From positions 27,626,377 through 27,690,376 of the forward strand of contig CM064501.1 in the NCBI GenBank assembly GCA_032716605.1: DNA of 64,000 nt, in the 5' to 3' direction. This document shows, piece by piece, positions 11,811 through 24,090 of the stretch. How positions within the stretch are numbered: position 1 is the stretch's first letter; every line of letters begins with the position of its first letter. The notes under the pieces were generated by a model. It was not told where the DNA came from, made no database searches, and was given only the letters and a program-made list of their open reading frames with translations. The translations under genes and the position numbers were made by a program. This DNA is from Paralithodes platypus. Taxonomy: Eukaryota > Arthropoda > Malacostraca > Decapoda > Lithodidae.

Positions 11811-11893
11811 TTAACTCTCCCAGACATATATGACGCGATCGCGTCATATGGCAGAGTGAACCAATAACTCATATGACGCGATCGCGTCATATG
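11811..11893 (+). mobile_element. isolated piggyBac-like 5' terminus with two palindromes
   Basis: TTAACTCTCCCAGAC is followed by a 22-bp palindrome (half-site ATATGACGCGA, 11828-11849) centred 27.5 bp from the first T of TTAA. A 24-bp version (11870-11893) is centred 43 bp further in. The layout matches piggyBac #1 although the palindrome sequence is unrelated. No transposase follows; Penelope-like sequence starts about 260 bp later. It is probably a truncated or decayed end. Confidence 0.55.
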
Positions 11894-12151
11894 GACTTAT
11901 TATATTGCTAGAAATTAAGTTTATGACGCAATTGAGCCGGTCTTTTGGCTGGTAAGTCCGATAAGTTAGATGTACATGTGGACACATCTAGCAACCCCCT
12001 AGCGTCCCTGTGAGGGCCCCGCGGTGGTAGAGAGAGCCAGTCTCTTCCCTTCAGCCAGCCTAGTAGGTGGGTGTGCGCGGCCCTTTAAACCAAGGGGCCT
12101 CCATTTTGCCCAGCCTGGCTGGTAGTATCGCCCTAATATAACCCAAACGAA

Positions 12152-13052
12152 GTGCTATATCATTGGGTTATCGATGGATTATTATTATTGGATTATTGTG
12201 TGTCGGTACATAGCTTCGACTTTTCAACTTTGTATACCAATTTGCCTTTAGATTTAGTATATTCAGAGCTTTGCTTTATTATAGATTTGCACTTTGACAG
12301 GTTCGTTAGGAATGGTAATTATTTCATAAATGTTTATACATATTTTAATAATGCATCACTTAGCTCTACTCCCACTAGTTCTGTATATTTTGATAGAACT
12401 AAACTTAAAGATGCCCTTAAATTCCTCCTTTTCAATACTTATGTTAGATTCGGGCCGTATATTTTCAAACAAATATTAGGAATTCCTATGGGTGGAAATG
12501 CTAGCCCTTTAATTGCAGACTTATTCTTGCTTGCTTTAGAATTTAAATATATAAAAGACTTAGTTGACAGTAGCAAGAAAAATAAAATTCCAGAAAAATT
12601 AGCACTTGCTAAACTGTTAAGTAATAATAGTAGATATATTGATGATATTCTTGTTTGCAATTTGTTAAATTTTAATCAAGTTGCTAAACTTATTTACCCT
12701 AATTCTATTCCCCTCACACAATGTAACGTAAATTATAAAGTTGAAAATTTTCCTTGATATAAATATAGAGATTGTTAATGAACAGTGCATACTTAAAGTA
12801 TATCACAAAGTTGATGATTTTAATTTTAACGTAATAAACTTTCCTTTCCCTAGTAGTAATATCGATAGTAAAATAACTTATAATTGTTTTTATTCCCAAT
12901 TAATAAGATTTTGTAAAATCTGCACTAAAGTAGATGACTTTTGGGCTAGAGCTAGGTTACTATACAGACTCTTAGTGGACGAGGTTTTGAGGCAAGTAAA
13001 TTGTTCCATAAATTTAATCTTTTTAGGGTCAATTATTGTGACTGTATTCTAA
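12152..13052 (+). pseudogene. Penelope-like reverse transcriptase remnant
   Basis: Frame one (12152-12757) reads SFDFSTLYTNLPLDLV, then FKQILGIPMGGNASPLIADLFL and SRYIDDILV. These are the RT fingers, the GIPMG motif and the YIDD catalytic box in the arrangement of Penelope-like and related invertebrate RTs. A one-base shift near 12750 moves the reading to the second frame (12741-13052: FLDINIEIVNEQ, KVYHKVDDFNFNV, YSQLIRFCKICTKVDDF). Both metal-binding Asp codons of YIDD are present. The N-terminus is truncated and no GIY-YIG endonuclease is visible on either side, so I cannot say whether the endonuclease was N- or C-terminal. Confidence 0.75.
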
Positions 13053-13910
13053 AATTTGACATCAATAATTTTAATCAAGCATTTTTAACTTGAAGTTTCT
13101 TGTATAACCTCTGCTTACTTTTTGTCTGTATTTATTGTTTATCTTTTTCTTTTTCTATTATTATTATTATTATTAATATTGATGATTTTTTAAATTTATT
13201 GTTCTTGTTAAAAGAGTACTCTTTGTTTAAATCTGTTGTTACTTCATATTTTGCAATTATTTCTCTTTATATTATATGTATTCATTGTCGATAGTATCAA
13301 TTGCTTACTTTTGCGATTTCCTTAGTTTATTTGTGCTATAAATGTAGGTTATTTGTAGGGAAGTTATTGATAGGGGTCACTTGAGGCATGCTATGCTTAC
13401 AGGTACCTACCCGATAGCACTATCGTTAGTGAGTGCTGTACTGTATTTTATATATTATTTTGTAATAGTATAGATATCTTATCAATATTTGTATTTTTTA
13501 CTATTGTTAATGTCTTGTCATGTTGCAAATTTGATTTTAAATAATATTTTGACATTTAACATGTAGTTTCTTTATTCATGCAGAGTTTAGTCAAATTTGC
13601 CAGAACGTCCCGGACTTCCCAAACTTGACTACTTCCTTTAACGTGACGATAGTGCGTTGTTATATGTGTGATTAGTTTGCTTGGGAAACAGATTAACTTG
13701 CTCATGTAGTAGTGTACACCCTATGTGGTGGATTGTGTTCTTTTATTTAATAATTTTCATTTTAGTAAGCGTTGTTTCCACATAGCGATTTTGATAATTT
13801 AATTTGACTTTATATTGTCCTTGTCCCAATTTTGGTTTGTTTAGTTTGCAAGTTTTACATTTTAATTCTTATTTAGGGTAAAATAACCATGTTAGTGATG
13901 TGTTTTGCTA
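13053..13910. other. AT-rich non-coding tail after the Penelope-like RT
   Basis: T-rich DNA with ATT runs and no credible ORF. It may be the 3' part of the same element, since the tandem repeats that follow resemble terminal repeats of Penelope-like elements, but the link is only positional. Confidence 0.4.
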
Positions 13911-14475
13911 GTCTGGTGTACGTGACCAAGGTGGGCTCCACGAGGGGGCCATGGTTTCGCTTGTTTGTGGATCACTTTCATACCATATCGAGTCAATTAT
14001 ATTGCTATTTATCACATGAAGTAGTGTATCTTACTTGTATAAGTATTTCGTAGTGAAAACACTTTTATTACTGGTTGAGCATTCTCTGGTGTAGGCTACG
14101 TGACCAAGGTGGCCCACGAGGGGCCATGCCTTTTGCCTATACGTTTTGCTTGTTTGTGGATCACTTTCATATAAATATCAGTCAATTATATTGCTATTTA
14201 TCCGTTCAAGTAGTGTATCTTACCTTGTAATAGTGTTTCATAGTGAAAAAACTTTCATTACTGGTCGAGCATTCTCTGGTGTTACGTGACCAAGGTGGAG
14301 GAGCCCACGAGGGGCCATGCTTTTTGCCAAACGTTTTGCTTGTTTGTGGAACACTTTCATATAAATATCAGTCATTTATATTGCTATTTATCCGTTCAAG
14401 TAGTGTATCTTACCTTGTATTAGTGTTTCTTAGTGGAAAAAACTTTCATTACTGGTCGAGCATATGTCGCCATGC
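13911..14475. repeat. tandem repeat, about 180-bp unit, three copies
   Basis: Units start near 13911, 14083 and 14273. They share CTGGTGT...ACGTGACCAAGGTGG, CCACGAGGGGCCATG, TTTTGCTTGTTTGTGGA, CACTTTCATA and CAAGTAGTGTATCTTAC. The third runs into unique sequence at about 14465. There is no ORF. A 36-bp direct duplication (CATTTTTGCTCGA...GTGGAAAGTGCTTG) follows at about 14490-14565. Confidence 0.85.
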
Positions 14476-14644
14476 TCCCTCAGCCCTGTGCATTTTTGCT
14501 CGAAAATTTAGTGGTGGAAAGTGCTTGCATTTTTGCTCGATAATTTATTGGTGGAAAGTGCTTGGCATGTAGGTGTTGTATTGGCACACCCACTCCACAT
14601 ATACGGCTTGGTGGCCACGAGGGAATCTCAGCAGTGTGAGTAAG

Positions 14645-15040
14645 TACAGTCAACATTTTTGGTGGTGGTGGCGGTGGACGTGATGGTGGTGGTGGTGGTG
14701 ATGGTCATGATGGTGGTGGTGGTGGTGGTGGTGGTGTGGTGGTGGTGGTGGTTGATGGTCGGGTGGTGGTGATGGTGGTGGTCGTGGTGTGGTGGTGGTG
14801 TTGGTGGAGATGGTGGTGGGGGTGGTGGTGAAGGTGGGCGGGGTGGTGGTGGTGGAGATGGCCTTGATGGTGGTGGTGGTGATGATGGTGGTGGTGGTGG
14901 AGATGGTGGTGGTGTTGACACCAATAGGGTAGGGTCCCTTTTCTGACCGTGGGTCAGGTCAGAAAATGACTAACCCTATTTGTGTCAACACTACCACCAT
15001 CTCCACCACCACCACCACCATCTCCACCACCACCACCATT
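14645..15040. repeat. large GGT/ACC inverted repeat with a structured centre
   Basis: About 280 bp of imperfect (GGT)n is followed by a centre whose arms pair (GTGTTGACACCAATAGGGT with ACCCTATTTGTGTCAACAC, and TTTTCTGACC with GGTCAGAAAA). About 55 bp of (ACC)n follows. The triplet tracts lie on opposite strands, so the whole block can fold back. The apparent Pro/His-rich ORF across it is a translated microsatellite. Confidence 0.8.
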
Positions 15041-15045
15041 TTATT

Positions 15046-15307
15046 ATTTTTAGTTATTTTATTATTTGTATTATTATTATTTATTATTATACCTGTTATT
15101 CCTGTGTATGGGATCACCCATAAAAAAGTATTTATATTGGTATTTAATTTATATTTTTGCTTTATTATATTATAATTTTATTATTATTTTTATTATTATG
15201 AGTTATTATTGTTATTATTTATTATTTATTTATTATTTATTATTTATTATTTATTATTATTTATTATTATACCCAACATAAATGTCCCCCACCACAAACT
15301 CTTATTC

Positions 15308-15371
<64 letters not shown>

Positions 15372-15432
15372 ATATATTTTTTTTTTCTTTTTTTTTTTTT
15401 TTTTTTCTTTTTTATTAGGGGTAGGCCCAGCA

Positions 15433-15465
<33 letters not shown>

Positions 15466-15477
15466 GTGGGGGAAGCC

Positions 15478-15511
<34 letters not shown>

Positions 15512-15888
15512 TTTCCCTATACCCCACCTCCCCCCGCCTTCCCCCTATTATGTATGTATAATTATATATATATATATATATATAGCCTACTGTATATATA
15601 TGCCTCCACATTTCTGTCAACACAGTGGTGTTAGTTGTGGTGGTGGTGTTAGGTGTGGTAGTTGTGGTGGTGGTGATGGTAGTTGTGGTGGTGGTGATGG
15701 TAGTTGTGGTGGTGGTGATGGTAGTTGTGGTGGTGGTGGTGATGATGGTAGTTGTGGTGGTTTTCACACCTTCGAATACCACTCCCTTGGCTTCACACCT
15801 CCCAATAGGGTACCTGGACCTGAGTTGACCTGAGTGACCCTTCCCTAGACAGTCACTTGATCTCTTGTATATACTATGTTTTTTATTT
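15046..15888. repeat. AT-rich and triplet microsatellites
   Basis: This stretch is ATT-rich to about 15290, then a (TA)n run at 15311-15370, T-runs with TA islands to about 15510, and C-rich joins. A (GGT/TGG)n tract at 15620-15760 has a 21-bp sub-period containing GATGGTAGTTGTGG. No gene is supported. Confidence 0.85.
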
Positions 15889-16304
15889 TTATACCCCCTA
15901 CCCCCATTATATCCCCCTCCCCCTCCCTCCCCCATTATATCCCCCTCCCCCTCCCTCCCCCATTATATCCCCCTCCCCCTCCCTCCCCCATTATATCCCC
16001 CTCCCACTCCCTCCCCCATTATATCCCCCTCCCACTCCCTCCCCCATTAACACCCCCCTCCCCCTCCCTCCCCCATTATAACCCCCTCCCCCTCCCTCCC
16101 CATTATACCTCCCTCCCCCATTATACCCCCCTTATATATTATATTTTATTATATATTATTATTATATATTATTATTATACTCCTCCCCTCCCTCACCCCC
16201 CTCCCCCCCGCTCCCCCTGCCCCCATATAAATATTACTAGGCTAGTATCTATTTATTATAGATTATTATTATACTCCTCCCCTCCCTCCCCCTCCCCCTC
16301 CCCC

Positions 16305-16367
<63 letters not shown>

Positions 16368-16422
16368 GGTGGGGGAGGTTTATTTTTTATTTTTATTTTA
16401 TTTTATTTTTCTAATTGTAGAT

Positions 16423-16473
<51 letters not shown>

Positions 16474-17060
16474 CATTCGTATTTATGTATTTATCTGTTA
16501 TGCCCCCTCCCCCTCCCCCACATACCCCGCTCCCCCCCATATAATCTTTATGTATTTATCTATGTTATGCCCCCTCCCCCATATACCCCATTCCCCCCAT
16601 ATAATCTTTATATATTTTATCTATGTTAGCCCCCCCTCCCCCTCCCTCCCGCCCCATTATTAATTACCCCTCCCCCTCCCTCCCCCCCCATTATACCCCC
16701 CTCCCCCTCCCTCCCCCCATTATTCCCCCCTCCCCCCCATTATACCCCCTACCTCCCTCCCCCTTCCTCCATCCCCCTCCTCCCCTCCCCCCTTCCCCAA
16801 TATAATCTATATATATATAATATAATTCGTGTTTATGTATTTATCAGTTATGCCCCCTCCCCCTCCCTCCCACCCCCCCATTATAACCCCCTCCCTCCCC
16901 CATTATACCTCCCTCCCCCTCCCCCCCTCACCTCCCTCCCCCTCGCCCTCCCCCTCCCCCCATATATATATATATAGATATATTTTTTTTTTTTTTTTTT
17001 TTGGGTGGGGGAGGGTTATTTTTTATTTTTATTTTATTTTATTTTTCTAATTGTAGATTG

Positions 17061-17132
<72 letters not shown>

Positions 17133-17553
17133 AAATCATTCGTATTTATGTATTTATCTAAGTTATGCCCCCTCCCCCTCTTCCCACATTATACACCCTC
17201 CCCCTCTTCCCCCATTATACCCCCCTCCCCCCATATATATATATATAATATCATTCGTATTGATGTTTTTATCTGTTATGCCCCCTCCCCCATATACCCC
17301 ACTCCCGCCATATAATCTTTATGTATTTATCTGTTATGCTCCCTCCCCCCCCTCCCCATTATACCCCCCTTCCCCTCCCCTCCCCCCCCCCCATTATACC
17401 CCCTCCCTCCCCCATTATACCTCCCTCCCCCCCCATTATACCCCCTCCCTCCCCCCCCCATTATACCTCCTCCCTCCCCCTCCCCCTCCCCCCTCCCCCC
17501 ATATATATATATGTGTATATATATATATATATTTTTTGTATTGTAGATCGATA

Positions 17554-17595
<42 letters not shown>

Positions 17596-17930
17596 TTCTT
17601 ATTTATGTATTTATCTAAGATTTGTCCCCCCCCCCTTCCTCCCCCCCCATTATCCCCCCCTCCTCCCCCTCCCCCTACCCCCTCCCCCATATATATATAT
17701 ATATATTTATTTATTTTTTTATTTATTTGGCTGGGGGAGGGTTATTTTTTTATTTTTATTTTATTTTATTTTTCTAATTGTAGATTGATACAATATATAT
17801 ATATATATATATCATTCGTATTTATGTATTTATCTAAGTTATGCCCCCTCCCTCCCCCATTTTACACCCTCCCCCTCTTCCCCATATAATCTATATATAT
17901 ATATATAATTCGTGTTTATGTATTATTATG
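15889..17930. repeat. polypyrimidine/(TA)n satellite, left block
   Basis: At 15895-16130 a roughly 30-bp minisatellite (CATTATATCCCCCTCCCCCT) repeats about seven times. Longer units follow, built from CCCCTCC blocks, a (TA)n run, a T-run, GGGTGGGGGAGG, T/A-rich spacer, CTAATTGTAGATTGATA, another (TA)n run and TCATTCGTATTTATGTATTT. The constant part recurs near 16366, 17003 and 17731. The array is interrupted at 17931 by the DIRS element and resumes at 25976. Confidence 0.9.
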
Positions 17931-18217
17931 TTGGCAAATCCAACGTCAAGGCTATTAACCTAATTGCAATGACGACTTGTCTATTTTGACTGCTATGTCG
18001 TCATTCCAACCGCGGTTAAAAAGAAAACGTCTAGAGTCTACTCCTTATCTTGCTCTAGGAGACGTTGTACATTAACCAAAACTCCAACCGAAGGTGAAAA
18101 AAGCATAGAAGAGAAGAAAAAGGGGTTTACCTTAGTTACCGCTTAAGGCCCATCCCGTGTTCCGTCATGTGCAGATCCCTGTCGAACGTGCGCATGAGCG
18201 ACCCTCTCTTGTCATCA
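17931..18217 (+). repeat. left inverted terminal repeat of the DIRS element
   Basis: It starts TTGGCAAATCCAACGTCAAG and ends CTCTCTTGTCATCA. The inverse matches 25627-25913 with only a few differences by eye, for example GGTTTACC against GGTCTACC. Confidence 0.92.
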
Positions 18218-19549
18218 TTTTTTCACGCGCTCCATTGAATGCAGTCCCTTTTGTTGTGCTCCTTTAATTCACCCTGTTTAGGTTCGTTTCGGCTTATCTG
18301 GCCTTCTTTTTTGTTAGACAGATGTTACGTGATCTAGGGCACACGTAAATGGGCTCCTCAGTGTGTTTAATGGAGACGCGTGTGGAAATAGCTACCGAAG
18401 GTACGGGGGCGCCTGGCGTTCCTCGTGTGTGTTTTTTCATTCCTTTCTCTTTTCATATTCTTTTTTCCTGTTAGTCTGGGCATAGTTTAGCTTTTAGCTT
18501 ATTTTAGCCTAGCTTGTTTCTCATTCAGGAATTGCTATGCCCCTATGAGTTTTCATATTTTCATAGCCTAGGTGTACAGTTGGTTCACAATCTGAGATTT
18601 CGTGGTGGCGGTGCTGTTTGTAGGGTTTGTGTCGGCCGCATTATTAGCGTTATTCCCGAGTCCCCCTTTCGAGCCTTCACTGTGTCTCAAGGGCCTGGGC
18701 GCTTGGTGGTTCGTGATATCCAGGGGTACCCCACGGGGCCCCTCCCTCACACCACAGGGTTTTTCGCCCCTGACACATTCTCTCCTCACGGCTAGGCCAC
18801 CCTTTTTCTCGCGCCAGTTTCATTTACTGGTTTTTGTGTTCCCTTACTGTTTTCACCTCCATCCTTTCATACCCTTTTGCCCAATCCTGGGGTACCCTAC
18901 GGGGGCCCCTGTTTTGTGCCAAACCACCCTTCTTGCCACTTCTCCTCATGGGCTTTTGCTCTATCTCTGTGGGTTGGGTGGTTCCTGGGGGATGTGCCTC
19001 CTCTCCCCTGGTGTGTCTTGCTTGCGTCTCACTTGTACGGTTGAGTCAGGATATTATCAAGGAAGACACTGCTCAGCTTGATGGCCATCGTCGCTTGGAG
19101 TTCATAAGGAGATGACGCTTTTTTCTGGGCCTCTTTTGGTATTCCCTAGACGCTCCTCTCGCTTTTTCGGCGCCGGACCTTCTCGGCCGGTCCCGCAAAT
19201 TTCGGGGGTGCTCAATTCGGCCCTCTGGGACATTTCGGCTCCCCGCAAATTTGCGGAGATCGGTGGGGGGGGGGGGGGGGGGGTCGGTAAGGTTATGCCT
19301 CCATTGGCCCGCAAATTTGCGGTAATAGTTGGGTTTCACTATTGACTTTTTTTATGTCATCTTGTTGCCTGATACTATATTGGTGTATGCACTTTACTGG
19401 TGTTATAGGCCCTGCATGTAAGATGTTGAGTGGTGGTTAACACTTTCTCCATCTTTGCAGGTTCTGCTAGTGCTCTTCCGCCTCGGCCGCCCTCCTCACC
19501 TACCTCTGTGCTCCCGGTTTAGGGTGAGTACGGATACCTGTTTGCATGT
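18218..19549 (+). other. DIRS leader region
   Basis: T/C-rich leader without a clear ORF. It contains two copies of the palindrome CCGCAAATTTGCGG (19243-19256 and 19309-19322) separated by a G-run of about 20 at 19264-19283, and GGGGTACCC-containing segments near 18725 and 18890. These may be regulatory but nothing shows it. Confidence 0.45.
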
Positions 19550-22110
19550 GTGTTCCTGTTTCCCCATGCTCCTTCCCTGGTTCTTCTTGGACATTCTCTC
19601 CACTTACTCCTTCGACGTGCTGATTATGGTGTGTGTTCTTCTAGTGCAGGTAGGCTGCCTTGCTTTCGCCTTGGTTGTCGCTCCCCGTGCTTGGAGAGGC
19701 ACAAGTCCTGCTTGCGCCACTCCCTCTGTGTGTCCTCTACGGCCTACCTCCCTGCTCTGTGTGGCACGTGTCTGGCCCTGGTGGTTGTGCTGCTCCATGG
19801 CCCTGGTTCCTCGGCGCCGGCTGTGGCCTCTGCTTCCCTTCCGTCAGTGTGGACGATGGTCTCCCACCACATTAGGACTGTGGGCCACCGTTCCCGGCCT
19901 TTCTTTCCGACCGGACACGCGTCGCCCTGGGTATGCCTGTCCCGACTGAAGGCCGTTCACCTGCCCCTCTCCCTGCTCGGGCCCTCTCCCCTGGGTCCCG
20001 CAGCCGGTCGTCCCATCGTCGGGGGGTTTCCCCGGCTCCGTCCACGCTCTCGCTCGCCTCGTCGTCCTCCTGATCGCCTTGACGACGCCCATCGCCCTCG
20101 TCATGGTTCTCGCCCTGAGGCCGGGGTTAGCGGCTCTGCCCCTGTGCGCCCTCCCCTGGCCTCTACGGATAGGGGCTCTACTCCCTTCCGCCTGCTTCCC
20201 CAGCCCAGACGACTTCCTCTTACGTTGTCCTCTCCGCGCGCGGTTGTTTCATGCTGTAGCTGGCCCTCTGCTCCCTCCTCCTACACTGTCCAGGAGGGTC
20301 CGCCTGGATGTCGTTGCTTCTCCTACTTCACCTGCTTCAGTGCCTATTCTTCCTTCACGGTCTCGTCCCACGGTGGTGGTCCCCTCCCTCCTCCTCCGCG
20401 TCGGTGTCGGGCCGCCCTGTTATCTCAGCCCCGGGGATCCTTGCTCTGTTTCCCCCCGCGGCTCCTGGCCTCCTTTTCACCCGGCCAGCCTTCCCACTCC
20501 CGTCGTCCTGCTCCTCCTCATTCTTCTCTTCCTGGCCTTCACTTACCGTCTCGCCAGGGGGGTACCCCTCCTCTTGCCTCGGTGGGGTTTCGCGAGGTTT
20601 TGGGGTCCCCTTTCTCAGGAGCTGATGTGTCGCTGGAAGAGGGGAATGGTGCTGTTTCCCCCCTCGGCCGTGTCGTGATCGGGGACGAGTCCCTCAACGG
20701 CGACACAACCGTCGTCGCTCGCCTTCCTTGGGCCGCGACGCTGCTGGCGTTCGTGTCGTGGGTCTCGCTCACGCTCACTCACGCTCGCCCCTGCGGGCCG
20801 CCCTATCTGGGGGGGGTAGCCTCTCTCGGATCGATTGTCGGCTATGCAGGGCTGGGTTGTGTCACGCTTCGACGGGCGCTTGGTGTCGATGGAAGACTCC
20901 CTCTTCTCTCGCCCTTCTTGGCGGTGACTCACCCTCCGCGCCTCACCCTACCTACCCCTGCTACGGTCCCCCTCCCTTCTGCAGGCCTACGCTCTGGTCA
21001 GACTTCAGCCGCCCTGACATCCTTCCGGCTGTTCAGTCCCTGGCTGTGTTGACGGGTCTGTCCTCCTATGGGACAGGTTTGTGCGACGCCGGTACGCCTG
21101 GCTTAGCCATCATGCTCGGTCACCCTCTCTCCCATTGGAGGCCTGGTTTTGCTGAGGCCTTCGACTTCACACACCGATCCGTCGACGGCTCTCCTTCCGT
21201 CCCTCCCCCGGAGTCGTCCCTGCTTTTGCCTCCTCTTGTGTCTGTCGGCGGGTTGGACGGCGCGTTCTGGTCCTGGATGAGCGCGCGCCCGTTCTTGAAC
21301 TTTGTTCTATTGCTACCCCGTTCTTTCTCCTCTCTCCCGGATCAGCCCTCTGTCGCCAAGGTTTTCCCTTGCGACAGAGGGTGACAGACTTATTGTCTTG
21401 TCTTTAGGTTCCCTCCAGACGTCTGTTCACCACCTGCGGCTTTTCGAGGCGTCTGCGCCAGGCGATCTTCGCGAGGGTTTTGGACCGCGTTCAGCGGGTC
21501 CACCTTCGGCTCGCGGTGTCTTTGGTTCCCGAGCTGAAGGCGGTTTTGTGCGCGGCAACTCGGCAACCGCACGACGGTACGGTCCTTCGTTCTGCCGGCC
21601 GGCCCCCTTGGTTATTCGTCAGGGTTTGTTGTTGTCCTCTGCGCTATATACGTCGGGGTTTTTTTACGCAGTATGCTTGGGAATGCTACGCTTCTCTGTC
21701 GGCGGCCCCTGCTTCCGCCACACGACGCCGCGCTGTGTCGTTACGGACCCTGCTTACGTCACGCACCGACGCGCTGTGCCGCGCGCGGGGTCTTCTCAGT
21801 CCCGTCCTTCTGCCGGTCCTCTTCGGGGTGCTGCTGCAAGTGCTGCCGCCTTGCACGGGCGCAGGACTGGGACGTTGCTGGCCAGTGCATCGGTTCCGCC
21901 TCGCACTTCTGTTCTTGCCCCTTTCCTCCCCTCTGTGTCTGGGCTGGCCGGCCTTCCACTTCCGGCCGCCCTTCGAAGGGGTCAGCCCCGCGCCGGTCTG
22001 GGGATGGGGTGGCCCGCCCTTTTCGACGAGGTTGGGGGGGGCGGGGGTAGAGGAGGTCAACGTGGCGCTCATGCCCGCACGGCCCGTACCGGGGGTACCT
22101 CCACGTCAAC
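19550..22110 (+). pseudogene. DIRS gag-like region, disrupted
   Basis: The frame open from 19550 to 21052 encodes a Cys-rich stretch near residues 30-75 (GCRSPCLERHKSCL, then CGTC). This resembles the Cys-rich N-terminal part of DIRS gag proteins. It is followed by a Pro/Ser/Arg-rich tail. A segment in another frame near 20845-20910 (VVSRFDGRLVSMEDSL) looks like the continuation. The DNA is strongly GC-rich, so long spurious frames on both strands are expected here. I cannot give a clean start or end. Confidence 0.55.
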
Positions 22111-22299
22111 ACAATGTGTAGTTCTCTGGGTCGGCCTCCTTGTTCTCCTTCTCGCCTGGGCGTACCGGGTCGCTCCCCTCCTCTCGGGTGCTCCCTCGGG
22201 TTGTTTTCGCCCTTGCGCCCCTCGGTAGCCGCGAGGGACGTTGGGGGCGGCGGGTTGCGCGGAGGGGTCTCACCTGGAGGTGGACGTCCAGACCCCCAC

Positions 22300-23675
22300 T
22301 CCGCTCTTGTCACCGACAACGGCCCATCTCTTCAGAGGTGGCCCACGTGTTCACTTCCATGCCCGAGCTGGGTAGCGTCGAGGGAGTTGACCGCCGGTCA
22401 CCCGGTTTTTCCTCTCCCGTGTCTTTCTGGTTCCGTCGCCGACCTGCAACGCGATGCGACCGGTGGTGGATCTGTCGGCCCTCAACGGGCACATCGTGCA
22501 CACACGGTTTCGGATGCTGCCGGTACCCCTGGTACGCCTGGCCCTGTGCCCTATGTCGTGGGTAGTGTCGCTGGCCCTCCAGGATGTGTCCTTGGCTCGT
22601 TCCTCCTCGCTTCCAGCGATTCTTGGCCGTTCGGACTTTCCGATCGTGTGTTCCTGTTCGACGGCCTTCCCTTCGGTCTCCACATCGCGCGCCGCAGATC
22701 TTCTCCGCACTGGTGGGGCAGGCTCTGGGTCCTCTCCTCAGGAGCGGGCTCCAGCTCCTGTTTTTCCTTGGCCGTTTGGTTGGTCGTTTCCGACGCCCTA
22801 GGCCTGTGCATTGGCGACGCCCTCACAGTCGTTTCGCAACATCGCACGGTTAGGGTTCCACGTCGATGTTCCCAAGTCACGCTTGAACCCCGTCCGCGTG
22901 TCGTGCCATGGGTCGGTCTCGCATGGGTTTTGTCCGCGCTACGGTGACCCGGGGTCTGCCGGCCGCGGTGCACCTTCGGTGGACGGTCCTCGCCGTGTTG
23001 CACTCGGTCTCCCTCCCGGGGTGGCTCTGGGACTCGTTCGTGGGTTCGCTGCATTGGGCCGCTCTGCCCCTTCCCTTAGGGAGCCTCTGGCTACGCCGTC
23101 CTCCTCCTCATGGGCCACCGCGGTGTTTTCCGTTGCCCCTATGGATCGGCTCCTGCCGCTCCCCGCGTACCGTTCGCCGACGCTTCGGTCGCTGGTTGCT
23201 CGGGGCTCGCTCTCTGCGGCTGTGCCCTGGACCGCCCCCCCCTCCGACGGTCTGGGTAACCGCAGATACGTCGAGCGAGGTTGGGTTCAGGTTCCCAATC
23301 GAACCTGGGACGTCCACTTCCCGGCAGGATGGTGGGTCTCCCTCCTCTTACCCGTCTATGCCCTCGGATTGTTGGTTCCTTTGTTCTTCCTGCGGGGACC
23401 ACGCGCTGGCCCTTCGTGGTAAGTCGGTGGCCTTCGGGTTGGACACTCAGACAAGCTGTCCCCTGTTTCCTTATGCGGGGATCCTCCAGGTCGTTGACTC
23501 TATTGGGGTCTCGGTGGAGTTGTTCTTCCTCGCGGACCGACACCCCTTCTCCTTGCATGCCTCCTCCCTGCCCGGGCCTACCACCCTTTGGGCGGCCGCC
23601 CTGTCGAGAGGGCAGGGCGTTCTTGTAGAATGGGCGATGAAACGGACTGTGTTCGCCGACCTCGCGGCTTCCTGA
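22300..23675 (+). pseudogene. DIRS reverse transcriptase and RNase H, frameshifted, catalytic site lost
   Basis: RT motifs appear in order but in different frames: RPVVDLSALNGHIVHTRFRM and SWVVSLALQDV near 22455-22590, PRFQRFLAVRTF near 22600, FDGLPFGLHIAR near 22655, then WLVVSDALGLCIGDAL and RLGFHVDVPKSRLNPVRV to about 22900. The box that should read F-L-D-D before WLV has GGCCGT in place of two Asp codons, so the active site is lost. RNase H-like sequence closes the region (VTADTSSEVGFRF near 23260; GVSVELFFLADRHPFSLHAS and LSRGQGVLVEWAMKRTVFAD to about 23665). At least four frame changes occur. Confidence 0.8.
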
Positions 23676-24090
23676 GGTGTTCCGGAGGTCGCCTTGTTCG
23701 CATCGGGGGTGCCGCGCCAGTTGCCTCTGGACCTCTCCCTCCGGCATCGCGCTCCGGGGGGGGGTCCGGACGCTTTTATGGTCGCCTGGTACAGGTGGCG
23801 GTCGATATCCATCTTTCCGCCACCAGACGCGCTGTTGATGTGCCCAGTCCTCGCGAAGCTGCGGCTGTACCACGGCTGCGTCTGGCTCCTCGCGCCTCTG
23901 TGGCCGGCACGGACTTGGTCCGCCCGGTTGCCGCGGTGGTGCCCGAGTCCGGTCCCTCTACCTGTCTCCGGCTTCCACTTGGGCTAGGTTGGGGTCCTGC
24001 GGACCTCTTTGGCCTTCGCATCGTGCTTGTTCATGAGGCACGGTGGCTCCCGGTCCCCGGCCGGGCCCTGACTGACTTCCTGCAGCGTTC
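23676..24090 (+). pseudogene. DIRS methylase-like domain
   Basis: The frame at about 23690-23990 reads ALFASGVPRQLPL, GGPDAFMVAWYRW, SIFPPPDALLMCPVL and LLAPLWPARTWSARLP. This is the pattern of the domain between RNase H and recombinase in DIRS elements, described as related to DNA N6-adenine methylases. Its role in the element is unknown. The frame is open across this domain, but joins to the neighbours are shifted. Confidence 0.65.

Noticed and set aside
13911..14475. CRISPR-like or other direct-repeat array
   Set aside because: Units of about 180 bp without distinct spacers in eukaryotic DNA; this is an ordinary tandem repeat.
14628..14924. Pro/His-rich protein on the minus strand
   Set aside because: It is entirely explained by the GGT triplet repeat.
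15600..17900. Many Pro-, Tyr/Ile- and Val-rich open frames
   Set aside because: They are translations of (CCCCT)n, (TA)n and (GGT)n tracts, open in several frames and on both strands, with no domain.
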